Origin: Bryobacterales bacterium
GTDB lineage: Bacteria > Acidobacteriota > Terriglobia > Bryobacterales > Bryobacteraceae
NCBI GenBank assembly: GCA_003167495.1
Contig: PMSX01000182.1
Coordinates: 1 to 58,832 of the forward strand
Length of the DNA stretch: 58,832 bases
Direction: 5' to 3'
The position numbers and the translations under genes are program-made. Shown here in pieces: positions 36,555 through 45,799 of this stretch. Under the pieces are notes generated by a model that worked only from the letters and a program-made list of their open reading frames with translations, was not told where the DNA came from and ran no database searches. Within the stretch, counting starts at the first letter, position 1; each line of letters begins with the position of its first letter.

Positions 36555-37334
36555 ATGAAAGGAACGAGTATCAACCGAAGGTTTTTCATGAGCCGGGTCG
36601 CTGGCGGAATCGCCGGCGTCGCCACCGGCGGACTGCTGATGACACCAAGACGGGTGGACGCGGGTTTCATTCCGGCCACGGAAGTTACCCAAATCCTCAA
36701 CAACATCCAGCTCGTCGCCAGCTACATCAAGGAAGCGGCCCAGCTCGTCAGCCTCGTGAACCAGGAAGCCATGATGGTGAAAAACCTGATTCACAACGGG
36801 TTTCACGGGCTGAGTAGCATAGCGGGCTACTTAACGACGGCTGCTGGCTTGGCGCAGGGCGGTCTTGCCCTAGCCTATTCGGTGGCAAACTTAGACGTCC
36901 AATTCAGCTCCCGCTTCCCGGGATTCGCGCGATTCGGCGGCGGGGGCGCAAACGGTTGGGCTACCCAGTACACAACGTGGGCACAGACGAACAGGGACAC
37001 CATCATGGGTTCGTACCGAAACCTGAATCTACTCGGGAACGACCTCAACAGCACGCAGGGTCTCTTAAGCGTACTGAATTCTCATGCGGCCGGAGCACAA
37101 GGGGCGCAGCAAATTCTTGAAACGCTCGCCGAATATGGCTCGTTTCAAGCCAACTCGCTACAAAAGCTGCAGCAGATCATGCTTACGAACACGCAGGCTG
37201 TGACCTCCTACGGCAATTTGCAACAGCAAGCCATGGATGCGAAGTCGGCGGCCGGCGTCGTCTTCTTTGGCAATAACGGCGCGGTCAACACGGATGGACG
37301 AGTGTTTGATCCAACAAACGGAAAGTTTTTTTAA
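36555..37334 (+). CDS. trbJ: Conjugal transfer protein TrbJ (VirB5-like)
   Basis: About 259 residues, exported helical protein of the TrbJ type, thought to act at the pilus tip. The ATG at 36555 has AAGGAG seven bases upstream; a longer TTG start is less likely. The N-terminus has a twin-arginine-like leader (NRRFFMSRVAGGIAGVATGG). The mature part begins GFIPATEVTQILNNIQLV and is rich in Gln, Leu and Asn in coiled helices, as in TrbJ. Position between trbE and the trbK/trbL genes supports the call. Confidence 0.85.
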   Translation: MKGTSINRRFFMSRVAGGIAGVATGGLLMTPRRVDAGFIPATEVTQILNNIQLVASYIKEAAQLVSLVNQEAMMVKNLIHNGFHGLSSIAGYLTTAAGLAQGGLALAYSVANLDVQFSSRFPGFARFGGGGANGWATQYTTWAQTNRDTIMGSYRNLNLLGNDLNSTQGLLSVLNSHAAGAQGAQQILETLAEYGSFQANSLQKLQQIMLTNTQAVTSYGNLQQQAMDAKSAAGVVFFGNNGAVNTDGRVFDPTNGKFF

Positions 37335-37338
37335 ACAC

Positions 37339-37611
37339 ATGCGAGGACACAGCGTATTTTTGGCGAGTTTACTGATTGGGGCGGCGCTCTTTTTATCGGG
37401 GTGCGGAAACGAAGCGACCGAAAGAGAGAGTCCCATTGTTGCGTTCGCTGAAGGGCGCGGCGGTGGCAATTTACGCCTAGCAACGGTTTCGTCGATCCGG
37501 GTCTGGGCGCGGAATCAAGGCGGCACGGCGCGGGAGATTCTCGCGAAGTGCAAAGCGTTGCGGGCGTCGACGCCACCTGGCAGGAGACCACGGAAGGACG
37601 CCTGTGTCTAG
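37339..37611 (+). CDS. Small lipoprotein in the trbK position (entry-exclusion-like)
   Basis: 90 residues. A lipobox LSGC (Cys22) ends an N-terminal signal. The rest is polar, with a C-terminal pattern VWARNQGGTAREILAKCKA...KDACV that resembles EexN/TrbK-type entry-exclusion lipoproteins, which block redundant uptake of the same element. It sits between trbJ and trbL, exactly where trbK lies in IncP and Ti systems. Sequence similarity is weak, so the role is inferred from position and lipobox. Confidence 0.6.
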   Translation: MRGHSVFLASLLIGAALFLSGCGNEATERESPIVAFAEGRGGGNLRLATVSSIRVWARNQGGTAREILAKCKALRASTPPGRRPRKDACV

Positions 37612-37657
37612 CAGTGCGGGAGGAATCGTTTTGGGGATTCGGAGGCGAGGGGAAGCC

Positions 37658-38794
37658 ATGAATAAGCGCTGGATCTCTCGCGTTTACTTGCCCATCTGTT
37701 TGTTCGTACTGTGCAGTGCGATGGCGTTCGGAGATCCACCGCCGTATAGCAGTACAATTCCAGGCGATATCAATGCCGCATTGGATGTAGCAGGGGCAGC
37801 GTGGATCCCGACTATCTTAGGCTATGCCCATTATTTGTTTTATCTCTTGCTCGTGATCGACGCGTTTTATGCTTTCGCACAAGCGGCTCTGGGGGGCGAT
37901 CTTAAGGAATGGTTTCGCGTGCTCATTTGGTGGGTGCTTGAGCGAGGCTTCTGGCTGGCGCTTCTGATGTTCGGTACTACTTGGGTCCCGTCGATCATTG
38001 CGGGTTTCCAGAAAATCGGCTACACAGCGGCTGGTTTGGCCGCGCCACTGAGTCCCAGCATGCTTTGGAATCAAGGACTCAACCTCTTCGGGATCTTATT
38101 TAAAGAGGCGGGCGGCGCAGCGTGGCTGATCGATCCGGCGACCACGCTGGTTCTTGCCATCGGCGGACTGATCTTGCTGATTGCGTTCGGGCTCATGGTA
38201 ATGCAACTTATCGTCACAGCAGTGGAGTCGTACATGTGTCTCAGTTATGGATATATCTTCCTGGGCTTCGGTGGCTCGCGCTGGACGTCGCCTTACGCAA
38301 AGAACTATCTCAGCCTCGCCATCGGAATAGGCGTCAAAATCATGATTGTTTACGGCATTCTCCAGTTTTCGCAAGTTCTGATTGCCGGGTGGACCGCGGA
38401 GATGAGGACACTCGACGCTTCGGCGACGCCGCTGTTAGAAGCTTTCGATATTGTCGGCGGCTGCCTCCTAATCATGCTCTGCGTTTGGCTCATCCCAATA
38501 GCATTTTCCGCAATGTTGACTGGAGTCGTCGGTGGGCATTATATGACCGCGATTTCACCGGCCATTGCGATGGGCACATTTGCGATAAGTGCGGCGGTAC
38601 GCGCCGGGGCAGCGGCTGCCACTGGAGGGGCCGGGGCGGCCGCTGGTGGCGCCGGAGGTGGGGCTGCTGCAGCTTCAGGCGGCGGTAGCGGCGGTGGATC
38701 TCGCGGCGGATACCGAAGGTCGGGCGGCTCGAATGGTTCGTCCGGCGGCGGCGCATCGACTGCGGTTGATCCGCCGGCGGCAAAGCGCAGTTAG
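37658..38794 (+). CDS. trbL: Conjugal transfer protein TrbL (VirB6 family)
   Basis: Polytopic inner-membrane channel component. The ATG at 37658 gives 378 residues starting with a signal-like helix (about 8-24). About six further membrane segments follow, with VirB6/TrbL features such as AGFQKIGYTAAGL and the aromatic WTSPYAKNYL. The last 70 residues are a Gly/Ala/Ser-rich tail, common in TrbL and probably disordered. A longer frame upstream would overlap the small lipoprotein gene and lacks a ribosome site. Confidence 0.88.
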   Translation: MNKRWISRVYLPICLFVLCSAMAFGDPPPYSSTIPGDINAALDVAGAAWIPTILGYAHYLFYLLLVIDAFYAFAQAALGGDLKEWFRVLIWWVLERGFWLALLMFGTTWVPSIIAGFQKIGYTAAGLAAPLSPSMLWNQGLNLFGILFKEAGGAAWLIDPATTLVLAIGGLILLIAFGLMVMQLIVTAVESYMCLSYGYIFLGFGGSRWTSPYAKNYLSLAIGIGVKIMIVYGILQFSQVLIAGWTAEMRTLDASATPLLEAFDIVGGCLLIMLCVWLIPIAFSAMLTGVVGGHYMTAISPAIAMGTFAISAAVRAGAAAATGGAGAAAGGAGGGAAAASGGGSGGGSRGGYRRSGGSNGSSGGGASTAVDPPAAKRS

Positions 38795-38829
38795 AAGAAA
38801 GGATTTTCGAACAACGAAAGGAAGAGACA

Positions 38830-39519
38830 GTGAAAACCAATTCAGATATTGCCTTGAATTCCGACGGAACCTACAACCCGTATCTGGCCTCACGGCTCGA
38901 ATGGGATGAGCGCTTCGGCTCCCCTATCCGTAGCGCGGAAAACTTCAAGAGGATCGCCCTGGGCGCGCTCGCGGTGGCGCTGGTGGCGGTCGGCATTTGC
39001 GCATACCTTTCCTACCGGGTGCAGAACGTGAAGCCCTATGTCGCCATTGTCGACGCCGAGAGCGGACGGCGCATCGCCGGGGCGGAAGGTGCGAATCCAA
39101 CCCGCGACCAAGTGCAGCTCGAAAAGGCGCTCGAATCCTTTGTTGAGGACTGGCGGCTTGTGACTCCTGATATCGAACTACAGAAAAGGGCTTCCGTGCG
39201 CGCCCTGATGATGACTGGCGCGCGCTCCAGCAAGGCGCACGGCGCAATCCTCGATTACTGGAAGGCGGACCCCCCGACCGACAAATCGGCGCGCGGCATT
39301 TCCGCCTATGCGAGCAATCTCCACTCGCTCCGCATCGGCGAAAACACTTACGAAATTTCATGGACGGAAACGGAGCGCGCCGGGGTGGCCGACGCCAAGC
39401 GGACCGAATGGAAAGCCGCGCTAACGATCTCCATTGTTCCACCCAAAGACAAGCAGGAGGCGGACAACAACGCGCTCGGGGTATTTGTCGACGATCTCAG
39501 CTGGTCGCCAACAAAGTAA
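38830..39519 (+). CDS. trbF: Conjugal transfer protein TrbF (VirB8 family)
   Basis: 229 residues: cytoplasmic N-terminus with the TrbF motif NPYLASRLEWDERFGS, one membrane helix (about 41-61), then a periplasmic NTF2-like VirB8 domain (YVAIVDAESG..., WTETERAG). Links inner-membrane and core parts of the secretion channel. GTG start with GGAAGAG upstream. Order trbL-trbF-trbG-trbI is as in IncP plasmids. Confidence 0.93.
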   Translation: MKTNSDIALNSDGTYNPYLASRLEWDERFGSPIRSAENFKRIALGALAVALVAVGICAYLSYRVQNVKPYVAIVDAESGRRIAGAEGANPTRDQVQLEKALESFVEDWRLVTPDIELQKRASVRALMMTGARSSKAHGAILDYWKADPPTDKSARGISAYASNLHSLRIGENTYEISWTETERAGVADAKRTEWKAALTISIVPPKDKQEADNNALGVFVDDLSWSPTK

Positions 39520-39549
39520 CCACAAAAGCAAAGAGAGGACCCAAACGAA

Positions 39550-40650
39550 ATGAACCAAGCCCATCGCAAGCCGCTCTCCGGAGCGATTATTCTTCTATCC
39601 ATTGTGTTTTCCGCGCTCGGAGATGCGCAGACTGCGGCGACCAGCAACCCGCCGAACCCAACACCGCAACCAGCCACGAGCGTACCTGGTCCGCCCAAAG
39701 CGGAACCGGCGCCGCCCGTTTCGAAGTCCTCCGCAAAAACCGATTCCGAGAAGGCGCAGTCTCCGAAACCGCCTGTGCTGTCGGAATCGGGAAAGGCTGC
39801 GGCCAAACTCTCCGAGCAATGGAGGGCGGGCACGCTACACGGACAGACGCCCGTGACGATAGACAAAGTAGGCCGCGTGCAGTTTCCATTTGGCGATTCG
39901 CTGCCGACGGTTGTTTGCGCGCCGAAGGGTGTTTGCGCGATCGAACTCGAACCGGGTGAAAAGTTGCGCGGCGATCCGCACATCGGCGACAGCGTTCGAT
40001 GGCATGTAGAACTCGAATACTTCGGGGATGCCACCGATGGGAGCGAAACACCAGTATTTATCATCAAGCCCGATTTCGGCGGCTTGGATACGGACCTGAT
40101 TGTCGCCACCAACCGGCGCGCGTACTACATCCGGCTCGCGAGCGACGAGAAACAGTACATGCCGCAGGTGTCGTTTGTGTATCCACTGGATGAGCAAAAG
40201 AGAATGCGCGAGATCCGAGATAAGAACGCCGCACCGCCACCGCCAGCCACGGGCGTTTCGCTCGCTTCCCTGTTTCAGCCGCCTCCGGTGCCAGAGGACA
40301 ATGCCGCGCAAATCCAGAAAGCGATCCGGTCGATGGATTTCAGCTTCACCGTGACGGCGAACAAGAAGGCCGAGCGGGAATGCTTGCGGCCGCGTGCCGT
40401 CTACGAAGTTAAGAGCGCCGGCTCAACCGTCATTGAGATGCCGTCTTGCGTCAACGTCCGCAACTTGCCCATCGTACTCGTCAAGGAAGGCAGCGATTAT
40501 GTCAAGACCAACTACCGTTACACGGACGGTGAGTTCGTTATTGACCAGCTGATCGATTCGGCGGTGCTTAGGGTTGGCGGCAATAAAGGGGACATCAAGA
40601 ACGACGTTCATATCGACCGCAGCGCAAAGGAGGAAGCCCGTGTCCGATAA
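39550..40650 (+). CDS. trbG: Conjugal transfer protein TrbG (VirB9/CagX family)
   Basis: 366 residues. Signal peptide (about 1-27), a Pro/Ala/Lys-rich linker (about 31-80), then the TrbG/VirB9 fold with typical G-V-x-F-x-FG, VVCAPKGVCAIELEPGE (122-138) and a C-terminal beta-domain. It is an outer-membrane-side part of the core complex. Its stop overlaps the trbI GTG start by 11 bases. No separate trbH/VirB7 lipoprotein gene was found. Confidence 0.92.
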   Translation: MNQAHRKPLSGAIILLSIVFSALGDAQTAATSNPPNPTPQPATSVPGPPKAEPAPPVSKSSAKTDSEKAQSPKPPVLSESGKAAAKLSEQWRAGTLHGQTPVTIDKVGRVQFPFGDSLPTVVCAPKGVCAIELEPGEKLRGDPHIGDSVRWHVELEYFGDATDGSETPVFIIKPDFGGLDTDLIVATNRRAYYIRLASDEKQYMPQVSFVYPLDEQKRMREIRDKNAAPPPPATGVSLASLFQPPPVPEDNAAQIQKAIRSMDFSFTVTANKKAERECLRPRAVYEVKSAGSTVIEMPSCVNVRNLPIVLVKEGSDYVKTNYRYTDGEFVIDQLIDSAVLRVGGNKGDIKNDVHIDRSAKEEARVR

Positions 40651-42280
40651 CGCTCTCCCCCTGGACGGCGGCGAGATTCCCGCGGCAGACTCCACTGAGA
40701 AACCAAAGGGGTCCATCGAACTGGGCCGCAAAGCAAAGCCGGAAGTTCCGATTCAGCGGCGGCTCCTGTTGATTGGCGGCGCACTGCTCGTGGCCGGTGG
40801 CTTCGTGGGGATTTTATTCTTGCAACGATCCGCCGGCCAGCAGGCGGCGGCGAAGAAACAGGCTGGATCAAGTAGCGATTTCTTCACTCCCCAAAGGGAT
40901 ATCTCCACTACGGACGCAAGCCAGGAATTCTCGGATGTGAACCGGCTGAAGCCAGATACTCAGAGCGCGGGCGTATCACAGAATCCAGCCCTCGATAAGT
41001 TTAAGCACGACTTCCCGTTTGCCACGCCGCCGGATTATCTTCTGAAGAGTGGCAGCGGCAATGGGGCCACGGCACCGGGCAACACTGGGCAGGCTGGGGC
41101 CGGCGCGCAACAAGGTGGACAAGGGGGTGGACAAGGCGGCGGATCGTCCCTGTTTAGTCGATCGTTTTTCCCGAACGCGAACGCCAACGGGTCCGGTCAG
41201 GTCAACAGCAACGGCGGCGGCGAGCACCACGAATCCGATGCGGAGATGTACCGCCGGCTTGAACGCGAAGCTCGCTTAGCGCCGACTCGGGTAGACCTTT
41301 TGAAAAAGGCTGATGGCGCAGCAGCCGTTTCGAGTGCGCCGGCGACAGGCGCTGGATATCAACAAAGCTCTTCCGCCTCCCCGCTCACGCTGACAAGTCC
41401 GGCAGCGTCCGCTGGCTCCGAACTGCGCGAGCTTGGTGAAATCGCCAAGGGTCTCGTGGCTGCTCAGGCGGGCTCGTTGCCGCAGGGAAGTGGAAGCGCC
41501 ACCGCGCCCAACCATTCGGCTCCGACAGGTGATGGCATGACGGCGCAATCGTCCTCTCCTGACTCGTCTTCCTCTCCCGCGAATGCCGTGATCAAGCGGA
41601 TGCAGCAAGACACGATGGCCGCTTGGCGTACCGGTCCAACCTCGCCCTATGAAATCAAGGCTGGCGATACGATTCCCTGCGCGCTCAAGCAAGAAATGGA
41701 CACCGAGGCACCGGGCATGGTGGAGTGCCAGGTGACGCACAACGTGAAGGATAGCCGGAAGGGAATGTACGTTCTGATTCCCGATGGGTCAAGAATGATC
41801 GGGAGCTACAAACCGGCGGCGTATGGGAACGAGGGAGCCAGCCGTGTCGAGGCTCTCTTTACACGGATTCTTTTCCCCGACACAAGTTCAATGGATCTCG
41901 AAGCCATTGCCGCGCAAGATAACAAAGGCGCCGGCGGGATTCGCGGCAAAGCCAATAACCACTACAAGGCAATCATCAGCGCGACCATGCTGCAGGCGTT
42001 AGTGGCGAGCGGGGAGGCGTTGCTCTTGAACCGCAGTGGTGGCGCAGCAGGCGGCGGTATTGGCTATTATCCATCCGCTTCGCAAGCGGCGGAATCGGGC
42101 GCGGCGAATAGCGTGATGGAAACCGGCAGCCAACTCACGAGACGGGCCATCCATATTCCCGTCACGATTCACGTCAACGCTGGGGCGGTGATCGGGTTCC
42201 AATTGGATCGCGATCTGCAATTTGATGGGCCGTACCACGACCGGAAACCGCTGATGCCGGTTGGCGGCGTACAGCAGTAA
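40640..42280 (+). CDS. trbI: Conjugal transfer protein TrbI (VirB10 family)
   Basis: About 546 residues from a GTG preceded by AAAGGAGGAA. One membrane helix at about 41-62 spans the inner membrane. A long low-complexity linker rich in Gly, Gln and Ser (about 130-330) crosses the periplasm. The C-terminal TrbI/VirB10 beta-barrel domain follows (AGDTIPCALKQEMDTEAPG, KGMYVLIPDGSRMIGSY, VIGFQLDRDLQF). Completes the core complex of the mating channel. Last gene of the trb block. Confidence 0.93.
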   Translation: MSDNALPLDGGEIPAADSTEKPKGSIELGRKAKPEVPIQRRLLLIGGALLVAGGFVGILFLQRSAGQQAAAKKQAGSSSDFFTPQRDISTTDASQEFSDVNRLKPDTQSAGVSQNPALDKFKHDFPFATPPDYLLKSGSGNGATAPGNTGQAGAGAQQGGQGGGQGGGSSLFSRSFFPNANANGSGQVNSNGGGEHHESDAEMYRRLEREARLAPTRVDLLKKADGAAAVSSAPATGAGYQQSSSASPLTLTSPAASAGSELRELGEIAKGLVAAQAGSLPQGSGSATAPNHSAPTGDGMTAQSSSPDSSSSPANAVIKRMQQDTMAAWRTGPTSPYEIKAGDTIPCALKQEMDTEAPGMVECQVTHNVKDSRKGMYVLIPDGSRMIGSYKPAAYGNEGASRVEALFTRILFPDTSSMDLEAIAAQDNKGAGGIRGKANNHYKAIISATMLQALVASGEALLLNRSGGAAGGGIGYYPSASQAAESGAANSVMETGSQLTRRAIHIPVTIHVNAGAVIGFQLDRDLQFDGPYHDRKPLMPVGGVQQ

Positions 42281-42319
42281 GAAGTTCTATTTCATTTAAA
42301 AAGGAGACAAATACCAAAC

Positions 42320-42613
42320 ATGGGATTTACAATCAAGCCCCAGGATCAGCGATCCAATCAATCGGTCGCCATTAATCTCACGGCTTCACAATTTGAGCGC
42401 GTCAGGATGACGGCGGAACTGCTCGATAACAGCACTGTCGATTACATTATCGGGCAGCTTATCGAGCAAGGATGCGAGAGCGAAGAGGCGCTGCGTAAAA
42501 AGCTGGAGCCGAAGACGGCCGAGAGGCCCGAACCGATCAGTGGCAAAACCGCCAAACCTGGCAAGCGGGACGAGCATTCGCCGAAGGGGGAACCCCTCGC
42601 TGCAACAGCATAG
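42320..42613 (+). CDS. Small protein of unknown function, ribbon-helix-helix-like
   Basis: 97 residues. The first half (SVAINLTASQFERVRMTAELL, then DYIIGQLIEQGC) has the beta-strand plus two-helix pattern of ribbon-helix-helix DNA-binding proteins; the second half is a charged, probably disordered tail rich in Lys, Glu and Pro. The ribosome site AAAAGGAGACAAATA is almost the same as that of traF. It follows trbI by 39 bases. May regulate the transfer genes; not a recognised family. Confidence 0.65.
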   Translation: MGFTIKPQDQRSNQSVAINLTASQFERVRMTAELLDNSTVDYIIGQLIEQGCESEEALRKKLEPKTAERPEPISGKTAKPGKRDEHSPKGEPLAATA

Positions 42614-42636
42614 CCGCGCAGGTTAAAAGGAACTCC

Positions 42637-43290
42637 ATGACAGTTAAAATTCTTATCACCACGGCAGCGGCTATGACTATCGTAGGCTCTCTCGCCCTCG
42701 GCACACACTCACTCATTCAAACGGCCCGCAGCGAGCGACCGTGCACGGCGGCGGAAGACGAGCAGTTCAGGAGCGCCATTGCCCACTGCCCTGTGGACAA
42801 GCCGTGCGCGGTCCCAGAAGGATCGCTGCCCCAGTGCGGAGGGGTAGCGCTCGATCTGGTGAGCCTGGAGGAAGCGATCGGAGACGTGAGCTCCGTAATT
42901 ACGTTCGGGTTCGCATCTCTGCTTGTACTGTTGGTGCCATGTTTGTCCTGGTGGGCTACCAGCGAAACAGGCGGCGAGACGCTAAAGCGTTGGTCGCTCC
43001 GGCATCCTTGGGGGCGTCTTACAGGCACTTGTTTAGCCTACTGCGTCGCTTGGTTTATCTTGTCGGCCATCTTCTGGGGGTCTGCCGTTTCGATTCATGA
43101 CAAGATGCGGCCGGGACACCGGCTGATCGGCGTTGTTGTGTGGAGCGCCGCTCTGCTGTGTACGGGTTGGGCGTCGCAGAAATGGTACGTGCCTGAGATC
43201 AAGCAACAACTCGTCGACCAGTGGGAAATTGCGCGTGGTCGCGTGAGATTCAAACCGGAATTCGCCGCCGAGAGCGACGAGCTTTCCTAA
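42637..43290 (+). CDS. Integral membrane protein of unknown function
   Basis: 217 residues. An N-terminal helix (about 5-26), a short cysteine-containing loop (four Cys between about 36 and 67, CPVDKPC among them), then three membrane helices at about 87-108, 132-152 and 163-182 and a charged tail. The paired cysteines fit disulfides on the periplasmic side. In the transfer operon between the small DNA-binding-like gene and the large hydrophilic protein. No family recognised; perhaps an accessory mating or exclusion factor. Confidence 0.7.
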   Translation: MTVKILITTAAAMTIVGSLALGTHSLIQTARSERPCTAAEDEQFRSAIAHCPVDKPCAVPEGSLPQCGGVALDLVSLEEAIGDVSSVITFGFASLLVLLVPCLSWWATSETGGETLKRWSLRHPWGRLTGTCLAYCVAWFILSAIFWGSAVSIHDKMRPGHRLIGVVVWSAALLCTGWASQKWYVPEIKQQLVDQWEIARGRVRFKPEFAAESDELS

Positions 43291-43309
43291 ACGACTGGCG
43301 GTGCAATTG

Positions 43310-45661
43310 ATGGCCACCGTCAATCAAATCGATGCCGGGAACGAGCGCAAAGCCGTCCGAGATAACCTGCGCGAGATGTTTATCCAGCAGAGAAACAAAG
43401 GATTCCAAATCGAGGGAGACCGCAATTTCGAAGCGTATCGAAACTTCCTTGAAGAGTACTCCAGACAAGCTGATCCGGAAGGAGTGCGGGCGGTTCTCGA
43501 AGCGAAGCGACACACGCACGTAGAGCAGAGAGATCGGGCGCTCGCCATCGCGGAAGAGATCCGGGCCGAATCTAGCTATAACCTTCATCCGGACGCGAGC
43601 ACTAAAGCCAAAGGCGTGCGAACCGGAGAAGTGTTGGGCGAAGCCGATTGGACGGTTGACGCCCAATACCACCAGGAAGAGGTTGATGCGCTGTCTCAAC
43701 AAATCGAAAACGGTCACCGGGCGCCGGAGCTGGACATGGCCCGCGATGCGGATTACAAAGCGGCTCTCGATGCCCCCAACCGATACGCGCGGGAACTAGA
43801 AAGGGCCGACAATCACGAGGTTCTAATTCACAGTTTTCCAGGTGGTGCGTTGTACTTGACGCGGACTGGATTCGAAGAAGACATCGGCAAGGGGCACGCA
43901 CCGATCAGCACGGAAAGGGCGGCGCGAAATTGGCCACTGGAGGCTGCTTGGGAGGCCCGCGCAGCTACTACAAAGGAGACCGAACAAATGGGACCGATTG
44001 ACAGGCTGAGGGGATTGTTCGCCGGGGGGATGACACGCGAAGGCGAAGCGATCGTGATGGATAAGCCGCTTGGGATCGCGAGGACAGCCATCACCGAAGA
44101 AGAGATAGATGCCGACTTGGCGGCGTATGAGGCGGCCAAAAGTGAACGGGCCGAAATCAGGGGCCGTGAGTATGGCAGTGTCTATACCTCAAACGTCGCG
44201 ATTCCTGGCGAGTCGCGGCTGGGAATGGCCGAGCGTAGAACACGCTTGGAAATAGAGCCAACCGCGGACGGGAATGGCGTTGAGGTCCGTCAATACCGTA
44301 GAAACTATCTGTCGGTAGAGGGGAAGGGCGTGGTGTCAGCGAAGGACATTGAGCAGGGTCCGTTCTCTCCAAAGACACTAGCAAAGTTCGGAACGGCCGA
44401 CGAGGCCCAACGCTACATTAATGACCACATCCGCGACTACAACGAAGCGGCTGCTGAGCACCAGTTAGCGGGGGAACAGTGGCTGGCGGAACAAAACGCC
44501 GAAGAGTTGGAAGAGGAACCGGTGGTTACTCCCCAAGCGGAGGACTTGACGCACGCGAACCGCCCAGCCGTGCACGAGATTGCAACGGCGCTTGGGGTGC
44601 AACCCACCGAGGCCGTTGACCGCTACCAAGAGATGGTCAACGCTCACGAAACGACGGGCCGGGCGCAGTATGCCGAGACTGCCGAGCAAGGCCGCGAGAT
44701 CGCACGTCAAGAGGTAGCCGAATCGCTAACCGGGCTGGGTGTCAGGCGGGAGTCTATCGAAGAGATTGGACGGCTGCAATATGGCCAACCCGCGCCTGTA
44801 TCTGTCGGAGAATCGGCTGCGCGTGAAGATGCTGCCTATCGATCGGCGGGCCTAGGGCCGGACGCTTCCAGTGTTGCCGCGCCTGACCGCTCCGGCGTGG
44901 ACGTGGAGCACGAACTCTGGAGGCTTCGAAACGAGGAAAGAAGGACACTTGCGGATCAGCAAAAACGCGCGGCGGATCTAGGGCTAACGGTCGAACAGAT
45001 TCAAGCCTCCAATGCGTTCGATGCACGCTTCGGTGAGACCGCCATGGAGCACATAAAGCGAGGCGAAAACGGCCACCAGAATGGAGCCTCCACCGCCGTC
45101 CTTTTGGATAAAGCCAGCGTGCTCGCCGCCCAAGCGCAGAACCCAACCGGGATATCCGACGCGGATGCGACGATGACCGAGACGTCATCGCTCGAAAGGA
45201 CGCTCGAAGTGGCGGCGAACGGACAATCACCGGAGGTCTCGGCCGTGCTTTACGGAACCGCCAATGACATCGATCCTGAGACGCTGCGCGTGCTCACGGC
45301 GGACACTCCTGAAGACCGGCGCGAGGGACTCGCACGCAAGGCCGAACTGTATGCCGCCTCGGTCGGCGCGGCTCCCGATTCGAGCCTCGGGGCGGCTGTT
45401 AAAAAGTTCGCCTCGGAGGTTCGCTCGGGCAAGGAAGCGGTCGACATGACGCAGTGGTTCGAACCCCAACAGGGCGTCTCGATGGAGTCAAACGAGCGGC
45501 TGGCCGCCACGACAAAAGAGAGCGTGAATGAGGGGATGCAACCGCTCTTTGAAGAAGCGCGGGCGCTAGGTGTTCAGGTAGACAGCGGATCGTTCAATAT
45601 CGCGCAAAAGCAGCAGATCCGGGAAGACGTCACCGTCGCATCACAGAAGATTGGCTTCTAG
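43310..45661 (+). CDS. Large hydrophilic protein of unknown function in the transfer region
   Basis: 783 residues from the ATG at 43310 (a GTG at 43301 adds three). No signal or membrane segment. Very rich in Glu, Ala, Arg and Gln, mostly predicted helical. One segment (about 165-230: HEVLIHSFPGGALYLTRTGFEED) looks more globular; the rest alternates charged helices, and the last 90 residues resemble a coiled tail. No motif for nuclease, helicase or ATPase was found. It begins 19 bases after the membrane-protein stop and ends at the oriT-like interval, so it is probably the last gene of the mating operon. Could be a DNA-processing accessory or a protein passed to the recipient. Confidence 0.7.
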   Translation: MATVNQIDAGNERKAVRDNLREMFIQQRNKGFQIEGDRNFEAYRNFLEEYSRQADPEGVRAVLEAKRHTHVEQRDRALAIAEEIRAESSYNLHPDASTKAKGVRTGEVLGEADWTVDAQYHQEEVDALSQQIENGHRAPELDMARDADYKAALDAPNRYARELERADNHEVLIHSFPGGALYLTRTGFEEDIGKGHAPISTERAARNWPLEAAWEARAATTKETEQMGPIDRLRGLFAGGMTREGEAIVMDKPLGIARTAITEEEIDADLAAYEAAKSERAEIRGREYGSVYTSNVAIPGESRLGMAERRTRLEIEPTADGNGVEVRQYRRNYLSVEGKGVVSAKDIEQGPFSPKTLAKFGTADEAQRYINDHIRDYNEAAAEHQLAGEQWLAEQNAEELEEEPVVTPQAEDLTHANRPAVHEIATALGVQPTEAVDRYQEMVNAHETTGRAQYAETAEQGREIARQEVAESLTGLGVRRESIEEIGRLQYGQPAPVSVGESAAREDAAYRSAGLGPDASSVAAPDRSGVDVEHELWRLRNEERRTLADQQKRAADLGLTVEQIQASNAFDARFGETAMEHIKRGENGHQNGASTAVLLDKASVLAAQAQNPTGISDADATMTETSSLERTLEVAANGQSPEVSAVLYGTANDIDPETLRVLTADTPEDRREGLARKAELYAASVGAAPDSSLGAAVKKFASEVRSGKEAVDMTQWFEPQQGVSMESNERLAATTKESVNEGMQPLFEEARALGVQVDSGSFNIAQKQQIREDVTVASQKIGF

Positions 45662-45684
45662 TGTTATATATCGCCCCCCTCCAC

Positions 45685-45760
45685 GAAACCAGGCGAAACC
45701 AGACTGGTTTCGGCATGTTTTCCTAGCGGGGGTGGCGTCCCAAAATATCAGCATGGTTTC
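45685..45760. repeat. GAAACCA/TGGTTTC repeat array, candidate oriT or accessory-protein sites
   Basis: GAAACCA occurs at 45685 and 45695 (10 bases apart, one helical turn) and its complement TGGTTTC at 45705 and 45754. The second and third form a perfect 19-base palindrome, CGAAACCAGACTGGTTTCG (45694-45712). The array fills the 138-base interval before the small DNA-binding gene at 45800. In R388 the oriT lies in the same place before trwA. Nick site not identified. Confidence 0.55.
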
Positions 45761-45799
45761 GTAGCGGCTTCCGATACAAGAGAAAGATGGGGGGCAAAC

